Assembly (NCBI GenBank): GCA_034440575.1
Contig: JAOTOL010001316.1
Coordinates: 392,501 to 456,500, forward strand
DNA length: 64,000 bases
Direction of reading: 5' to 3'
Source: Imbricaverruca yamaguchii
Lineage: Eukaryota > Arthropoda > Thecostraca > Neoverrucidae
The notes under the pieces are model-generated. The model made no database searches and was not told the origin of the DNA. It saw only the letters and a program-made list of their open reading frames with translations. A program made the position numbers and the translations under genes. Shown here in pieces: positions 48,440 through 60,939 of this stretch (positions within the stretch are counted from its first letter, which is position 1; each line of letters starts with the position of its first letter).

Positions 48440-49980
48440 ACTTTCAACATCAGAAGAATCCCATTCCAGTCCTTTGACTCTCATGAGGTACTCTTCATCC
48501 CTCAAGGCCCTCCTGCATGTGAGGGCAATAATAATTATAATTTGTCCTGTCTAGCTCTCATCTTTGGGTATTTCAGATCTGAGGTGGCCCTCACTGGTCC
48601 TCTTCAGCTCTCAAATGGTCCTGTTCATCCCTCAGAGGCCCTTTCAAAGTGAAAGTGCATCCTAGCCCTCTCTGACCATCACATGCTTTGTTTATTCCTC
48701 AGCTGTTGAGGGCCCATCCCAGCTTATACTGCACTTTCCAGCTGGCATATGCATTGCAGCTCTCAGGTAGGGCATTGCCATCAGTCTTCAAGTCTCCATG
48801 AGCTGTTAGATGCATTTAAACTTTTACTCCTTTACTTCTCTGTCCCTCAGAGTGGTCACCTGCAGGGCCCATCTGTCTTGCCAGTAGAACAGATGCCCCT
48901 TCACCCCATGGAAATGTCACTACTGAACAGCCCAGGCCCCTACATAGGCTTAGAAGTCCTTCATGGAGCACTGGACACCCTCTGCTTTGGCCTGGATTAT
49001 CTCTGAAACTTGCAGACCTCTGCATTGGCTTGAGTCCCACTGTCAGCTCTGAGCTCATCTCCATCAGCATGAGCCAAAGCCAACCCAGTGACTGAATGTC
49101 CAGCTTGGGGCACCAACCTGTTAACTCAGGGTTCTTTCATGGCTCAGGACACTCCATCCTGTTGGAATCTCACCTTCAAAGGTTCAGAGGACCTCTATCA
49201 CCCAGTGGGCCCAGTGTGGCTCTGGTGCTCATTGGCCCAGGGGCAACTTCATACCAGCTTTGGGCCCTTTGACAGTCTGGGTCTTCCAATGGCCAGAGAT
49301 CTCTGTCTGTGCAGGAGACCTCCCCAGCCATCCAAATCCTCCTTTCTCAGGGCTTGAGGCTATCTTTCATCAGCTTGAACCCTGCATCAGGCTGGGGGCC
49401 CTTGTATGTCTTGGGTCCCATTCCTCAGCTCAAGGGCCCTTTTTGGCTGGTTGAGGTCCTCCCTAGCAACCAGAACTCTGTCATTTCATGGCCCTCCGAC
49501 GACGTAGGACATTTCCTGGCAAGCTGGAGGCCCATTCTCAAATCATTGGACCTTGTCCATCAGATCAGATTACCTTTCTCAGCTTGGGCTCTGGTGACAA
49601 CCCAGGAGCTTTTCATATTGGCTTGGGACCTCTTCATCAGTCCAGGGTCCCTCCCACATATATGGACCACCTTTGTCCATCCAGAAGCCCTTCATGTTAG
49701 CCCAACAAAGGACTCATCATCCTGAGGGCATTCTCCATTGACTTGGGCCCTCTTCATGGGCACTGGACCCTTCGTCAGCCCAGGCCCCTTTTGTCAGCCC
49801 AGGGGTCCTTTGTGTTGGACTAGGTGTCCTTCACTTAGCCCAGGGGCCCTTTGCACCCACTCTTGTTTTCCATGGGTGGAGGCTCTTGTGTGCCCTGCAC
49901 CTATGCTTTGAGGGGCCATGTGACCCCTTAGACCCTCCTGGGCTGCCCCCTTCACCCCATTAGCTGCACCACTGCATTGA
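48440..49980. repeat. Degenerate CAGCCCAGGGGCCCTTT-type array
   Basis: Over 1.5 kb, words such as CATCAGCCCAGGGGCCCTTT, CTTCATCCCTCAGAGGCCC and GTCCTTC recur about every 25-35 bp. It resembles the pyrimidine-rich repeat at 39240 in base composition and spacing. Frames of 60-140 codons cross it without domain evidence. Confidence 0.5.
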
Positions 49981-49984
49981 GTGG

Positions 49985-50064
49985 CATTCATTTAATAAGT
50001 GGGCGCAAAATGACCTTAGTAGTCCATGCGCCCTTACGCCCAAATAGTCAGTCATTCATTTAAT
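49985..50064 (+). mobile_element. Headless SINE 3' domain with 12-bp target-site duplication
   Basis: CATTCATTTAAT occurs at 49985-49996 and 50053-50064, flanking a 56-bp core: GGGCGCAAAATGACC, GTAGTCCATGCGCCC, CCCAAATAGTCAGT. The motif order matches the copy at 1311-1365 and the 3' third of the complete SINEs. No tRNA-like head is present. Confidence 0.75.
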
Positions 50065-50156
50065 CACATCATGTTGCTTACCACGCAATGTGTGCTGCAA
50101 AGGCACCATGCCATTCTGTAGCAGCTCAACTGAACAAATAGCATTTCTGCCAGGGA

Positions 50157-50270
50157 TGCGGAGCCGGAGCCGCCGGAGCCGGAACATTTTGCCCGGAGCC
50201 GGAGCCGGAGCCGCCGGAACATTTTACTCGGAGCTGGAGTCGGAGCCGGAGCCGTCAAAAGCAGGGTGGC
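50157..50270 (+). repeat. GAGCCG hexanucleotide repeat
   Basis: GGAGCCGGAGCCGCCGGAGC blocks alternate with GGAACATTTT spacers in two or three larger units. It is a microsatellite without a gene. Confidence 0.9.
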
Positions 50271-50591
50271 TCCGACTCAAAGGGGTGTAAATTAAACAAA
50301 ATTAGGAAACGTGAAATGAACACATTATACCTAGTATGGGATGGTGTGGTAGGGAAATGCATTTTTAAAAGCTAACATGTTTAAATGTGAGTAACATGTA
50401 TCAATATAATCAAATAATGGTATAATAATCAATAACCATGTTCTAGTCAATGCAATAGTTCCATGTTTAGTTTAGTTAAGTTCATTATTTCCATCATCAA
50501 TGGGTTGTTGTATCAGCGGGCAGGCATATTAACATCGAATAGGTTCCAGGGATTGGAGGATTGGCCCCAGGATAGTAGTAGTAAGGAGTCA

Positions 50592-51090
50592 GTGCTGGTC
50601 CTAGGGGACTCGTGTGCGACATTTAGATCAGGTATTCTGTAAAGGTAGGAGGGACAGGAGGTGCATCACCAGACCTGGTGCCAAGGTGAAGGACCTGGTA
50701 CCAGTGGTGGCACAGGTCACCAGTGATCACCAGTTTAGTACAGTTATAGTGCACACAGGGGTAAATAACAGTTCCTGCTGGGAGTGAGGAGCTTCTGTGG
50801 GATTACAGGGCCCTTCTGGCCACCTTGAAGGGTAACAATAGCCATTGTAACAGCAATTTTGCCTAGGGCTAGAGCCTCCCCTGAGTGGAGCTCTAGGGAA
50901 CTGGCAGCCAACGCCAGGGTAGGTAAGCTCTGCCATGAGCTAGGTTTCACCTTTGTAGACAAGTGGTGCAGGTTTTATGCATCGTGAGACCTCTATCAGA
51001 GGGATGGCCTGAAATTCTTGGAGAAGGGGGTCCATGTGTTAAGCAAAGTGTATGAGCATGTCCTTCAGGGAAACTAGGAAATTGGGTGGG
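50592..51090 (+). pseudogene. CR1 ORF1 esterase-domain remnant
   Basis: The + strand reads VLVLGDS (50592), then after disruptions AIVTAILPRARASPEW (near 50840), GFTFVDKWCRFYA and DLYQRDGLKFLEKG (near 50985-51025). CR1 ORF1 proteins often carry an SGNH-hydrolase (esterase) domain with a GDS nucleophile block and a D-x-x-H block near the C terminus. The order and spacing here fit that. Where the family usually has DGLH, this copy reads DGLK (Lys codon at 51012-51014), so the catalytic histidine is absent. At least one stop (before DLYQ) breaks the frame. Confidence 0.75.
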
Positions 51091-51253
51091 GAGGGATGAA
51101 ATTGCATTGCCAACTCAGGAATATTCCAATAGTGTCAGCCAAGGCAATATAACCTCAGTCAGCAAATAGGGACAGCAGTAGTTCAAGGAGGTAGAGTGAT
51201 AGTTCATCTAGTGATAAAAGAACTCCTCAGTATGAAAAGCCATAGGTGGTTAT

Positions 51254-54100
51254 GGAGCATTTGTTAAGTGTATGATGTTTAATGCTCACAGTACTCGGTC
51301 CAAATTTGATGAGTTCAAGTGTTATGTTGCTGAGGAGGAACAAGATTTTGTTTGCATTACAGAGGCATGGGTCAATGAAGGGTGAACTTGCAGGACTATG
51401 AGATCCAGGGATACAATATGTTTTCGTGCAATAGGGGTACAGCAATGAAAGGGGGTGGTGTAATGTTCTATATGAATAGCTTATTCAATTCTCAAAAAGT
51501 AGCAGGTGGGAATAAAAATGTGTGTGTAGTCCATTTGACTTGATCTGTGGGAAAAGGCAACAGCAATGCTCTGAGGATAGGAGCTTTCTACCGATCAGGA
51601 ACTCTGACACATTCTCAGCAACTGGAGCTTGACAAGGTGATTTGTGAGGAAATCAGTAGTAACTTTAAGAGGAGGTGCCTTATTCTTCGTGACTTTAAAC
51701 TAAAAGGTTATGAAAATGCTGGTGTTGGCTCCCCATCATGCGAAATGTATAGGAAATGCCTTGAAGAGGACCTGTTCTTACACCAGTTTGTATCGGAACC
51801 TACCAGGCATGGCTCATTCTTGGACCTTGTAGTCTCAGATTTAAGTGACTTGGTTCAAGACTTGACTGTAGGAGAAACTCTGGGAAGAAGTGACCATAAC
51901 ATAATTAGATTCAAGGCACATGTAGGGGAAATTATTAAGGATAATTTGGTAAAGGTTCCAAATTCAACAGAACAGACTTTGACTGCATGAGAGCAGCTTT
52001 AAGTACCATCAGATGGGAAGAAGAATTCTCCAATTTAAATGCCTGTGAAATGTGGGAAAAGTTCAAATCTTACTTGAAGGAAATTCAGATTAGACAGGTC
52101 CCCCAAAATCAAACACGCAAAAGAAGGATAGGAAAGCCAGCATGGCTTACAACATAATTTGATAAAAGCAATTAAGGCTAAGAAAACTGCATTTAGAGTC
52201 TTTAAAGAAGCTTTAAATGTCGGTAATCTAAAGGCGTACCGAAAAGCTAGCGGCACTGTGAAGCAAAAAACCGGAGCATCAAAGCGATCAAAAGAACTGG
52301 ATTTAGCTAGAAACTGTAATGGGGATAGTAAAAAGTTCTTTAGTTTCTACAAGCTGAGTAAAGTTTCTAGCACAATTGGTCCACTGGAAGTAAACAGGAC
52401 TACATTGGGTGAGGATAGTGAGATGGTTCAGGAGCTGAGCAAGCAGTTTAAATCAGTGTTTACATTGGAAGATATGACCAATCTGCCGACCGTACACCAT
52501 AGTTCTGTGACATGTGATCTGATAAATGATGATCATTTCATTGATAGTGATGTTGTTTACAATCATATCAGGAAAATAAAGCCAAACAAGGCAGCAGGAC
52601 CTGGTGAAATTTATGCTAGGGTGTTGCGGGAACATGAAAAGGAACTGACATTCCCACTTAGTATAATATTTTGTAGATCAGTTTCACGAAATGAAATTCC
52701 AACCGATTGGAAAAGGGCAAATCTAGTTCCTATTTTCAAGAAAGGAGAAAGAGGGAAAGTTGAAAACTATAGGCCAGTAAGTATCACATCCCTAGTCTGC
52801 AAGGTACTCAAATCAATTATCAAGGATAGAATAGTTAGTTATCTGGAAGGTAGCAAATTGATTCAAGATACTGAACATTGGTTTAGAAAAGGACGATCGT
52901 GTCTCACAAAGCTCTAGGACTTTTTTAACTTCGCCACAGAACAATTTGATAAGGGAAATCAGGTTCATGTAGCATATCTTGACTTTAGTAAGGCCTTTGA
53001 CAAGGTACTCCATAAACTGTTAATGACACAGCTTCAGTCCCATGGTATTGCAGGTAGCATCTTGAAATGGATAGTGTTGTGGCTTTCAGATAGACAGCAA
53101 AGAGTGATGCTAAATGGTACAAAGTCATCATGGCAAAATGTTCTTAGTGGAGTCCCCCAGTAGTCAGTACTGGGGCCACTACTGTTCATTATATTTGTAA
53201 ATAGCATTGAAAGTGGGCTAAGCAATAAAGTTTTGAAACCTGTGGATGATTTGAAGGTCTTTAGGGCAATAACAGGTCAAGATTAGCATATCTCGCTGCA
53301 AAAAGACTTAGACGAACTTGTGAAGTGGTCCGAAGAATGGCAAATGAAATTTAATTTTGATAAGTGCAAAATCATGCATGTAGGTAAGCAGCATATGAAG
53401 GCTCCATACTTGATGGGTTGCCAAGTGCTATCAGTGACTCGACAGGAGAAGGATTTAGGTGTTATTCTAAGCACAAAATTGGGTGCATCAGAACAGAGCA
53501 AGGAAACCAGGAAGAAGACATTGAGAATGCTCGGGGAAATAAATAGGAATGCATCATACAGAAGTGAGGAAGTCATCAGGAAGCTTTACTGTGCATATGT
53601 GCATTTACAGCTTTACTGTGCATACTATGCATCAGGCCACATTTGGAATACTGCATCGAAGCGTGGTCTAGCTTTGAAAAAGATTGTTGGCTTTTAGAGA
53701 GAGTAAAAAAGAGGGCTGCAAAAATGGTTAATGACATAAGCAACCTGGCATATGAGGAAAGATTGAAGACATTGAATATGTTTTCACTTAGATATAGAAG
53801 GCTGAGAGGAGATCTCATCGAGGACTTTAAATTTGTTCATGGTCTGGAGAGGGGATATCTTGGGGAAATGTTTGAATTGAACTGAAATGATGCAATTAGA
53901 GGTCATAAATTCAAAATTAAAGTTAACCACAGCAGAACAAGGTTAAGGCAGACATTCTTTACCAACAGGGTAGTAGAACACTGGAACCAGCTGCTAGAAA
54001 ACATTGTCAGTAGCAGCACATTGAACATCTTTAAAAACAGCATAGACAACCATTATAAGAATAGAGGGCTTGCTTTTCAGTATTACAGGGAGGGCTGATT
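51254..54100 (+). pseudogene. CR1 ORF2 endonuclease-reverse transcriptase, multiply broken
   Basis: Colinear with 3041-5868. Lesions seen by comparison: a small deletion near 51382, a one-base deletion near 51965, and nonsense codons at about 52914 (in the LLDF region), 53161 (inside GVPQGS) and 53284, plus one near 53883. The catalytic FADD is changed to PVDD at 53239-53250. An extra duplicated segment lies near 53600. It keeps the C that copy 1 has lost near its position 3532. It is incapable of encoding an enzyme. Confidence 0.9.
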
Positions 54101-54289
54101 GACAAGATTTGGTGGGCAACTGGTTCAGTGTACAGAGTGCAACCAAGAAGGGCCCTTGTGGGTCATAGTTGCACTAATCTGTTATGTCTTTTTGTTTTAC
54201 CTTATTAGAGATGATGTCAAACATTACAATTTACGGCAATGGTGTTCCTTGGACCAGTCAGGGGAGGGAGGGTTTTAATATTTAAAATT

Positions 54290-54805
54290 TTTCTTTTGTC
54301 CCCAATCGGCACGAAGCGAGCGTCAGTTTACGAGGGCATAACACCGAAAAGTGATTTGGGCCGGGGCGGGTGTTTATTTAAAGATAGACACAGGGTTGGG
54401 GAAAGTTCCTTATAATTGGACTGAAGTCCGGGGGGATCGGGACCAACTTTTTTAAAAACCCCTCAACCTTTTTTAATAGAAAAAACACCTTTTGGAATAA
54501 AGGGGCGGGGGGCGGAAAAATTTCCCCGGGGGGGGGGGGGGAAAACCCCCCCCCCGGGGGCGGGGGGGAGGGGCCCCAAAATACCCCCCCCCCCCCCCCC
54601 ACATTATTGCACCCCGTGATTACTGATGCGAAATATTATTATTTTATTTGTTATATATGAAACCAAAATATGGTCCTCCCATTCTGTCAATACAACTTTA
54701 AGGGTACAAGGTGATTTGCCCCAATACGGCACGAAGCGAGCGTCAGTTTACGAGCGGCATAACACCGAAAAGTGATTTGGGCCGGGGCGGGTGTTTATTT
54801 TAAAA
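54290..54805. other. Suspected assembly defect: ~85-bp duplicate flanking homopolymer-rich sequence
   Basis: A segment starting CGGCACGAAGCGAGCGTCAG and ending GGGCCGGGGCGGGTGTTTAT occurs at 54308-54376 and 54725-54799, differing by only a few bases. Between them lie long G and C runs (54480-54600) unlike anything else in the window. Near-identical flanks around low-complexity noise suggest a gap filled with poor-quality reads. Nothing here should be annotated as biology without checking. Confidence 0.65.
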
Positions 54806-57435
54806 TTTAAAAATGTCATGATATGTATATTTTGAGGGCTATTTAGGACAGTTATCAGCATTGAATATAGCCTTGCATCGTGATCTTCCAGAAAAGTTCG
54901 CGCCTAAACTGTTAAGCATGGTCGCGACCAAAAATATTAATGGGTATTATGGATAAAAACATTAAAAATTTTCTTGGTGATGATTTCATCTTTTATAAAC
55001 ATATTGCAAACACAGATGGTGATTGTTGTGACGGAAATAAAGTGCATGTTTGCCAGTTTCAACTACTTTTGTTTTTCCGGCAGGCATCAATAGTCTGACT
55101 CTCAGGTGAATATAAAATGGGCTTTGAGAAAATGATATATGAAAACTTAATGGACCGATACGTATTGAAGATGTACCTGGCAGCCTGACAATTATTGTAT
55201 AACGGACTAGCTGTGCATCTTCATGAATCTAGGCATTAAGTTCACCGTGTATCCTTACAATGCACAGGATTATATAGCATGAACATAAGTGCAGCAATCT
55301 ATGAATATGCATGAATCCATAAAATACAAACTCCTACCGTGCATCTTTTTTTTTTAAGCAACAAACGTGAAGCTGTAGCATAACCAGAAATTCTGCTGAG
55401 CTGACACACTTAAGGGCTGAATCATGACATTGGCCAAACCCAAGTAATTGTCAGCCAATGCAGGAGGGATTTGGAGCAAGGTGATGGGGCATCACCAGCA
55501 TAGATAGCCTGATTTGAACTAAAATTATCCTTTACTCAAGCTCTTCAGAAAAACAGGGAACATTTTATTTGAAGAAAAAGTATTGTTTTCAACTAGAGCT
55601 TGCACCTAAACCATACAAATCAGTGATTTTGCATCAGCGGTATATTAAATCTTACACAATCCAAGCTGAATGACAACGGGCTGGCTGGATCGACCCATAA
55701 GCTGAACCCTTAACAGCATTGAATATCATGACTGAGTCTACAGGCAAATAATTTAGACTAATCATCTCAGCACTGATTACAGGCAAAATATGCAGGCATA
55801 CAAATACATTAATTAATACAGAAATACCCAAACCTCGATCCTATTCTGCGACTTACGAGTGCTCAGGTTTGTTTTTAGGAGTCTTGTGTGAGTCACAATT
55901 GTAGGCATGTATTTTGAAGAAAAATAGAATTGATAAAATGTTCAGATATTAATACATGATTCTCTTCAGATCTAAACAGAGAAATGAAATTATAATTGTT
56001 TCTTCATTTATCTTAACCTTACATTAATGCATTTCACAAATACTGCAAATATTAGCAAACATTGTTTATCAAGAACATTGGATGAATAATTTCATCCTAA
56101 GGCTAGCACATTCCAGGAGGATGAAAAACACATGAAAATACCGGGGAATTTGTGGATGAATTCTGGCGAGCATGATGGATAAATCAAAGATCAAAGCGAA
56201 TATTTGAACATCTCATCATTTTCTAAAAATTATAAAATGACAATCGCGCTCTACTGTGCGCGGTACAAGGAATTCATATGTTCATCTGTGGGCTTTTTCG
56301 GCCAGTCCGAAGGATGAAAAATCAAGGTAAACGCAGGCTTGATATACGGAAGTGCTACGAATAAATCGCACAACAACTGGGATTTTCCAACTCTCCGTTC
56401 ATTTTAGTACGTGGAAATTAACACAAAACCACTTCCGAAGGTTTTCCTTACGTCCCATATTCTTTTACAACGCAAGAGCTCCTGACGTGTGGATGCTTGG
56501 AAAGTATGCTGCAAATTGAGACCAGTTCCTTGTTCTTATGGCAAGGGAATACTATAAGTGAACAAGAATATAATTATTTCAAGTTCATTTTCTGATTTGA
56601 GCACAAACAAATAGTCGACATGTCCACATTTAAGTGAAAATTATGGTGTTTTTCATTTGCCATTTGTCGATAGCTCACTGGCTTTTTCATTCGTCACAGG
56701 TAACAACCTGAATGCCACAATTCTCCCTTGTAGTGGAGCTATTTGATCCCAATTTTTTGATGGCATTCTTTATATTGTTCTAAGTCCTTTCCAGTATAAT
56801 AGCCTCCGAGCCATGCAGAATAACTGTAAAGAAACAAGTTGCGAAGTGTGCATTGTGTCCTGTGGCACTATAATTTGTCACGAAAGACCAAAACATCGCT
56901 GCGCTGAATTCTAAGGTTGTTCTGCTTTGTTGGGAGGGGGAAGATTCAGAGCTGAATGAGGCCGAAATAGATATTGCAGGGGAGAGACGGTATTAGGTCT
57001 ATGGAGGCCGAATGGGCCGCCCGCCATGCCCAAAGGGGAGTGCCACCTCATCTGCTGGAATGCTACCCCTCTCCCCTCCTTTCCACCCCCTACTGTTGAA
57101 GTGCCACCCATCTGGGAGGTCGGAGTGCACCCCTCCCCTTTGGTCCCCGCTTCCTAGAAAGGCAAGTTAGTACCACCCCAGCACATCTTTAGCCTCCACC
57201 AGCACCACAGCTCAGCCCACACCCTGTAAATTCCTGTATCCGACCCTATTTGAGACATAATTATGTGATGCTGAATATCCCTGCAGGGGAGGAGCCTTAA
57301 CATGTTGCAAGGTGTGGACAGGACAGGAATTATGGGTCCAGCACCCAATTATATTGGTATGAGGACAAGTTTTGACAAGTTTTAACTTTTATTTTCCATT
57401 GGTGGTTTATAATAAATAATTGCATAATTTGTATT
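54806..57435. other. AT-rich spacer: nothing recognised
   Basis: No supported gene, RNA or repeat in about 2.6 kb. The densest ORFs (56911-57348, - strand) lack motifs and splice signals. Confidence 0.4.
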
Positions 57436-57439
57436 ATCC

Positions 57440-58500
57440 TAGATATGTATCTGTTGCTGCCCATGCATAAATTTAAATATCTCGATGAGACCTTCTCCAT
57501 TATTTTTTTTTGTATCTAAGTATACACACATTCATATCTTTTTAATCTTGTCTCATATGCTAGGTTGGTCAAATTACTAATCATCTTTTGCACTCTCTAA
57601 ATATTATCAACTTTTTCCATAGCTATAGGGGATCAAGCTCCACTATTTAAAATGAGGCCTAAAGTTTTGTTATTGCTTCTGTTGTGTGCTGTCCATAATT
57701 TGTGGACACAATATGATGTATACAATTTTGTGTTCACAATAATACCTAAGTGCTTCTGTTGAGTCACAGCTAGTACTTGACTACCCATCAAGTATGGATT
57801 CCCGATATGATATCTACCTACATGCATTATTCAACACTTATAAGAGCTAAATTTAATTTGACACTTTATACCCCTTCAATATTATTTACAAATATTGCGA
57901 CCATTGGTGGTTCCAGTACTGACCATTGCAGAACTTCACTAAGAGCACCTTGTCATGAAATCTTCTTGCCACCTAGCACCACTCTACTGTATCTGAAAGC
58001 CATAGCTCAAACTGATTTTCATATCAGGATTAAATCAATATGATGTCTTATCACACTTGTCCGTAAAAAAATCCAAAAAGTTAAAGACATTTGTCAGCGG
58101 GGACGAGTAGCCTAGGGGTAAGTTGCTCGTCTCACAATCGAAAGGTTGTGGGTTCGAGTCTCACCTGTCGCTACTCTTCGCCCGCCACCAATCGGCGTGA
58201 GAGATTGGCGACGCTACATGACTCAACAGTCGATGTGTCGTAAAAGCCAATGACCAAAGACATTTGTCAGCGAGATCAACCTTTTCTAAACACATGCTGG
58301 GTGTCTCGAATCAATATGTTCCCTTCCAGAAAACCAACTCCTATGTGATTACTAATTTTTTTAAACGTCGTATAGCCTAAGGATGTTGGTCTTGCTAGTC
58401 ATTTTCATTTTCAACTTTCCCCTTTTTGCCTTACTTGAAAATAAGAACTGCATTTGCCAGCTTCCAATCTCCTGGAATTTTAATCTCATGATGGTTACTT
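57440..58500 (-). mobile_element. CR1-type retrotransposon relic, copy 3, interrupted by a SINE
   Basis: Read on the - strand from 58500: PGDWKLANAVLIFK, EGNILIRDTQHVFRKG, the SINE interruption, SLTNVFNFLDFF, LQWSVLEPP then IFVNNIE, MHVGRYHIGNPYLMGSQVL and LIEIFKFMHG. These follow the order of ORF2 in copies 1 and 2. There are many stops and deletions; the segment with LDFSKAF and FADD is largely lost. This is the oldest of the three CR1 copies. Confidence 0.88.
58083..58272 (+). mobile_element. tRNA-derived SINE with perfect 17-bp target-site duplication
   Basis: The 156-bp element (58100-58255) lies between two copies of AAAGACATTTGTCAGCG (58083-58099 and 58256-58272). The head has tRNA features: an A-box-like segment in AGTAGCCTAGGGGTAAGTTG and a B box GGTTCGAGTC, with a CTCACAA loop that would give a CAC (Val) anticodon. 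The acceptor stem does not pair well, so it is not a working tRNA. The body has ACGCTACATGACTCAACAGT and the tail AAAAGCCAATGACC. It is inserted in the CR1 relic at 57440-58500. Confidence 0.93.
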
Positions 58501-60828
58501 TCGAAATATGATACAAAGTGATATGATACAAGGTGAAATCGCTGGCTCTTTCACATTGCAGTCATGGTCATGACCTGAAATCGCAAGTCACGGGACAGCA
58601 CTTAGCAGATCTGGCATGATAGCTGCTTCAAGCTATTTATATTATAGAAATGCAGCTGTTTGCATTGCATAATCTCATTAAAAATGGTGTGGTCCCCGCA
58701 TTGTCGATTGTGACACGAGCAACTTATCCCTAGACCGCTCGTCCCCCATATGAGCGAGAAAGCTAGGTTGCTGAAATGTTAGTGTGGAAAAGTGTGTTCT
58801 AATTCGCATTTTGTTATGAGACACTGATCTGCACATGCATATGTAGAACAAGAACACTGTCCTGAGTATGTTGTACATGAGCGTGTGCCCCTTCAAGCAG
58901 ACCAGTTTAATTGTTTTCGCATGTATTAATTTATGCTAAAGCACGTGTGCCGGCGTGTCAAGCCTGCGCTTTCTGCCCTTGCATTAATACTATAATTAAT
59001 TTATTACTGCCCATTAATACTGCCCTTGCATTGCATTAATATGGTGGGGCGTTTTACCGACCTTCCCCTAATGCATGGTATTATATTTTTTAAGCGATTG
59101 TATCACTCAGACTTGAACGATTATGGTTGTTGATGCAATAAGACTCATATTTTCTGTTCCAAGTGTGTACTACATCATTGGCATTGAAAGAACGTGGAAC
59201 GATGGACGAACACAAGAGAAGCTGTTGCTTCGTTTGAACGAATCCAAGTCGTATTGGGATATGCAAAATAATTATCTCCGTGAGATAGTACGATTTTGGT
59301 TTCGCTGTTGACTGGTATTCGTGGAAACTATCCACATTTCCAGTCACGCTCGCGATCATATCGATTCGAAGTTCATTCATGCACAATTAAAAGTAGTTAT
59401 TGGCTTGGTTAGTGCTTCCGTTGATGGCGTCGGTGTTGGCTGTTCAGATGCGTCATTTCACGCTTATATTGAATGTTGGTGGTGTGCTGTATTATTTATT
59501 TACAAAGTCCAGCTGTTTGATCGAGTTGCGGCATGGCCTTCACCAGAGATGATGCTCCCTTGAGACCAAATGACTAAGGACATAAACACATCACAAAAAG
59601 CAAAATAAAAGCAGTGTCAGTATTAGCGACATTGCCGTAGTTACGTTCCAGTTACAGCCGAAAAGCAGACGCAGAAATATGCAAACAGATTATTCGAAAG
59701 TGCTGTCAGACACAGACACTGAACTGGTGATACGGTCGTTCTGCGGGCACTGGTTCAGCATTTGAGGACGTGACAGGTCACAGGTATGATGACAGTTATC
59801 TGGATTGCATAGGTCAGCATCGCCACCCAGGGATGTAGGCTTTGTGATCGGGTCTGCATGATGACTGGTCAGCGAGGCAGTGACCAAGGTAGATGGTACC
59901 TGCAACACAACGCCAACCAATCAAATACACCCACATGCAGCTCATGGCATTTGGGTGAGGCCAGCATCCACGTTGTACATGCAGGTTTAAGCGGCAGGTA
60001 CTAGATGCGCGACATTTATCTTCTCCAAGGGACGGAACAGTCAATTACTTCGCTTTTACCTTTGTACCTGTGCACGCATCACGGTCTGCCATCATACACA
60101 TTGAGGAAAACCACAGCCATCAAGCGCCCGGCATGCACAGGTGAAACAACTACGTCTATAACATGCAATGTAGGTCTTTGATAGGGTGGTGCACAGGTGT
60201 CCTTCCGCCATGTGTGGCAAGATTAATGTGAATAAGTACCAAACAATGGAATTACCTGTTACATTTCAAGCACCGCGCTACATTCATGAACTCGATAAAG
60301 AAAGGGAGAAGCAAAATGAGAAGCATGTGAAGGTACCGACCTCAACAATGTGGTTCAGGAATAGTGGACGCAACATACAATTTGTCGAAATTTGTATGAT
60401 TGTTTCCTACTCTGGCCATGTGTTTATTTTATTAGTATGATGACGCAATCTGGGTTTTCATCACGATGCATCTATTCAGCATATTTCATCTTTCACTGTC
60501 TCAGAGTGATTTTGTTTTTTATCCACACAGGTACTGAAAAAGTAATTTTAAGACACTGAGATGACCCCATACATCAATGTTGTTCAAAATCTGAACATGG
60601 TGGACAATCACCACTTTGCCTGATCAACATGTCCTGGAATTCCTCAGCTGTGATATATGTGCACCACATCAGATGGAAAATTCCAGATCGCACAAGAAGT
60701 GATGGATATCAGCCATTCCATACCATATCAAACCTGAATATCCCAAATCAGGGATTTTCAACTACAGTATTTCCTTGGGGAGGATATATTTGAGTTTGAG
60801 GGAAAGTGAAAGCATTGCAATGTCTGCT
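58501..60828. other. No recognisable feature
   Basis: No supported gene or repeat. ORFs at 59123-59563 and 60186-60440 have no recognisable domain or splice context. Confidence 0.4.
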
Positions 60829-60916
60829 GAGCACTTTGTTGTTGTTTGATTGGTTCTTGGAGTTTATGGGCGCATCGACTATATCGGTCATGCAGCGCCC
60901 GAGAGCACTTTGTTGT
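60829..60916 (-). mobile_element. Headless SINE 3' domain with perfect 14-bp target-site duplication
   Basis: GAGCACTTTGTTGT occurs at 60829-60842 and 60903-60916 around a 60-bp core (60843-60902). On the - strand the core reads GGGCGCTGCATGACC, TAGTCGATGCGCCC and ends in AACCAATCAAACA. As at 1311 and 49997, the insertion consists only of the SINE's 3' domain. Confidence 0.8.
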
Positions 60917-60939
60917 GTGACGATTCGATATAACGTTGT

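Larger units (their letters stand above)
50480..54190 (+). mobile_element. CR1-type retrotransposon, copy 2 (longer but dead)
   Basis: About 3.7 kb. From 51254 it is colinear with copy 1 and close to it in sequence, but it also retains upstream ORF1 sequence. The body carries several stops and indels, a duplicated CTTTACTGTGCATA segment near 53585-53627, and a 3' end that matches copy 1 up to TGTTATGTCTTTTTG, with the octamer tail lost. The 5' limit is approximate. Confidence 0.88.

Noticed and set aside
58100..58172. Functional tRNA-Val(CAC) gene
   Set aside because: The acceptor and anticodon stems pair poorly, the body continues into a SINE tail and target duplications flank the whole unit.
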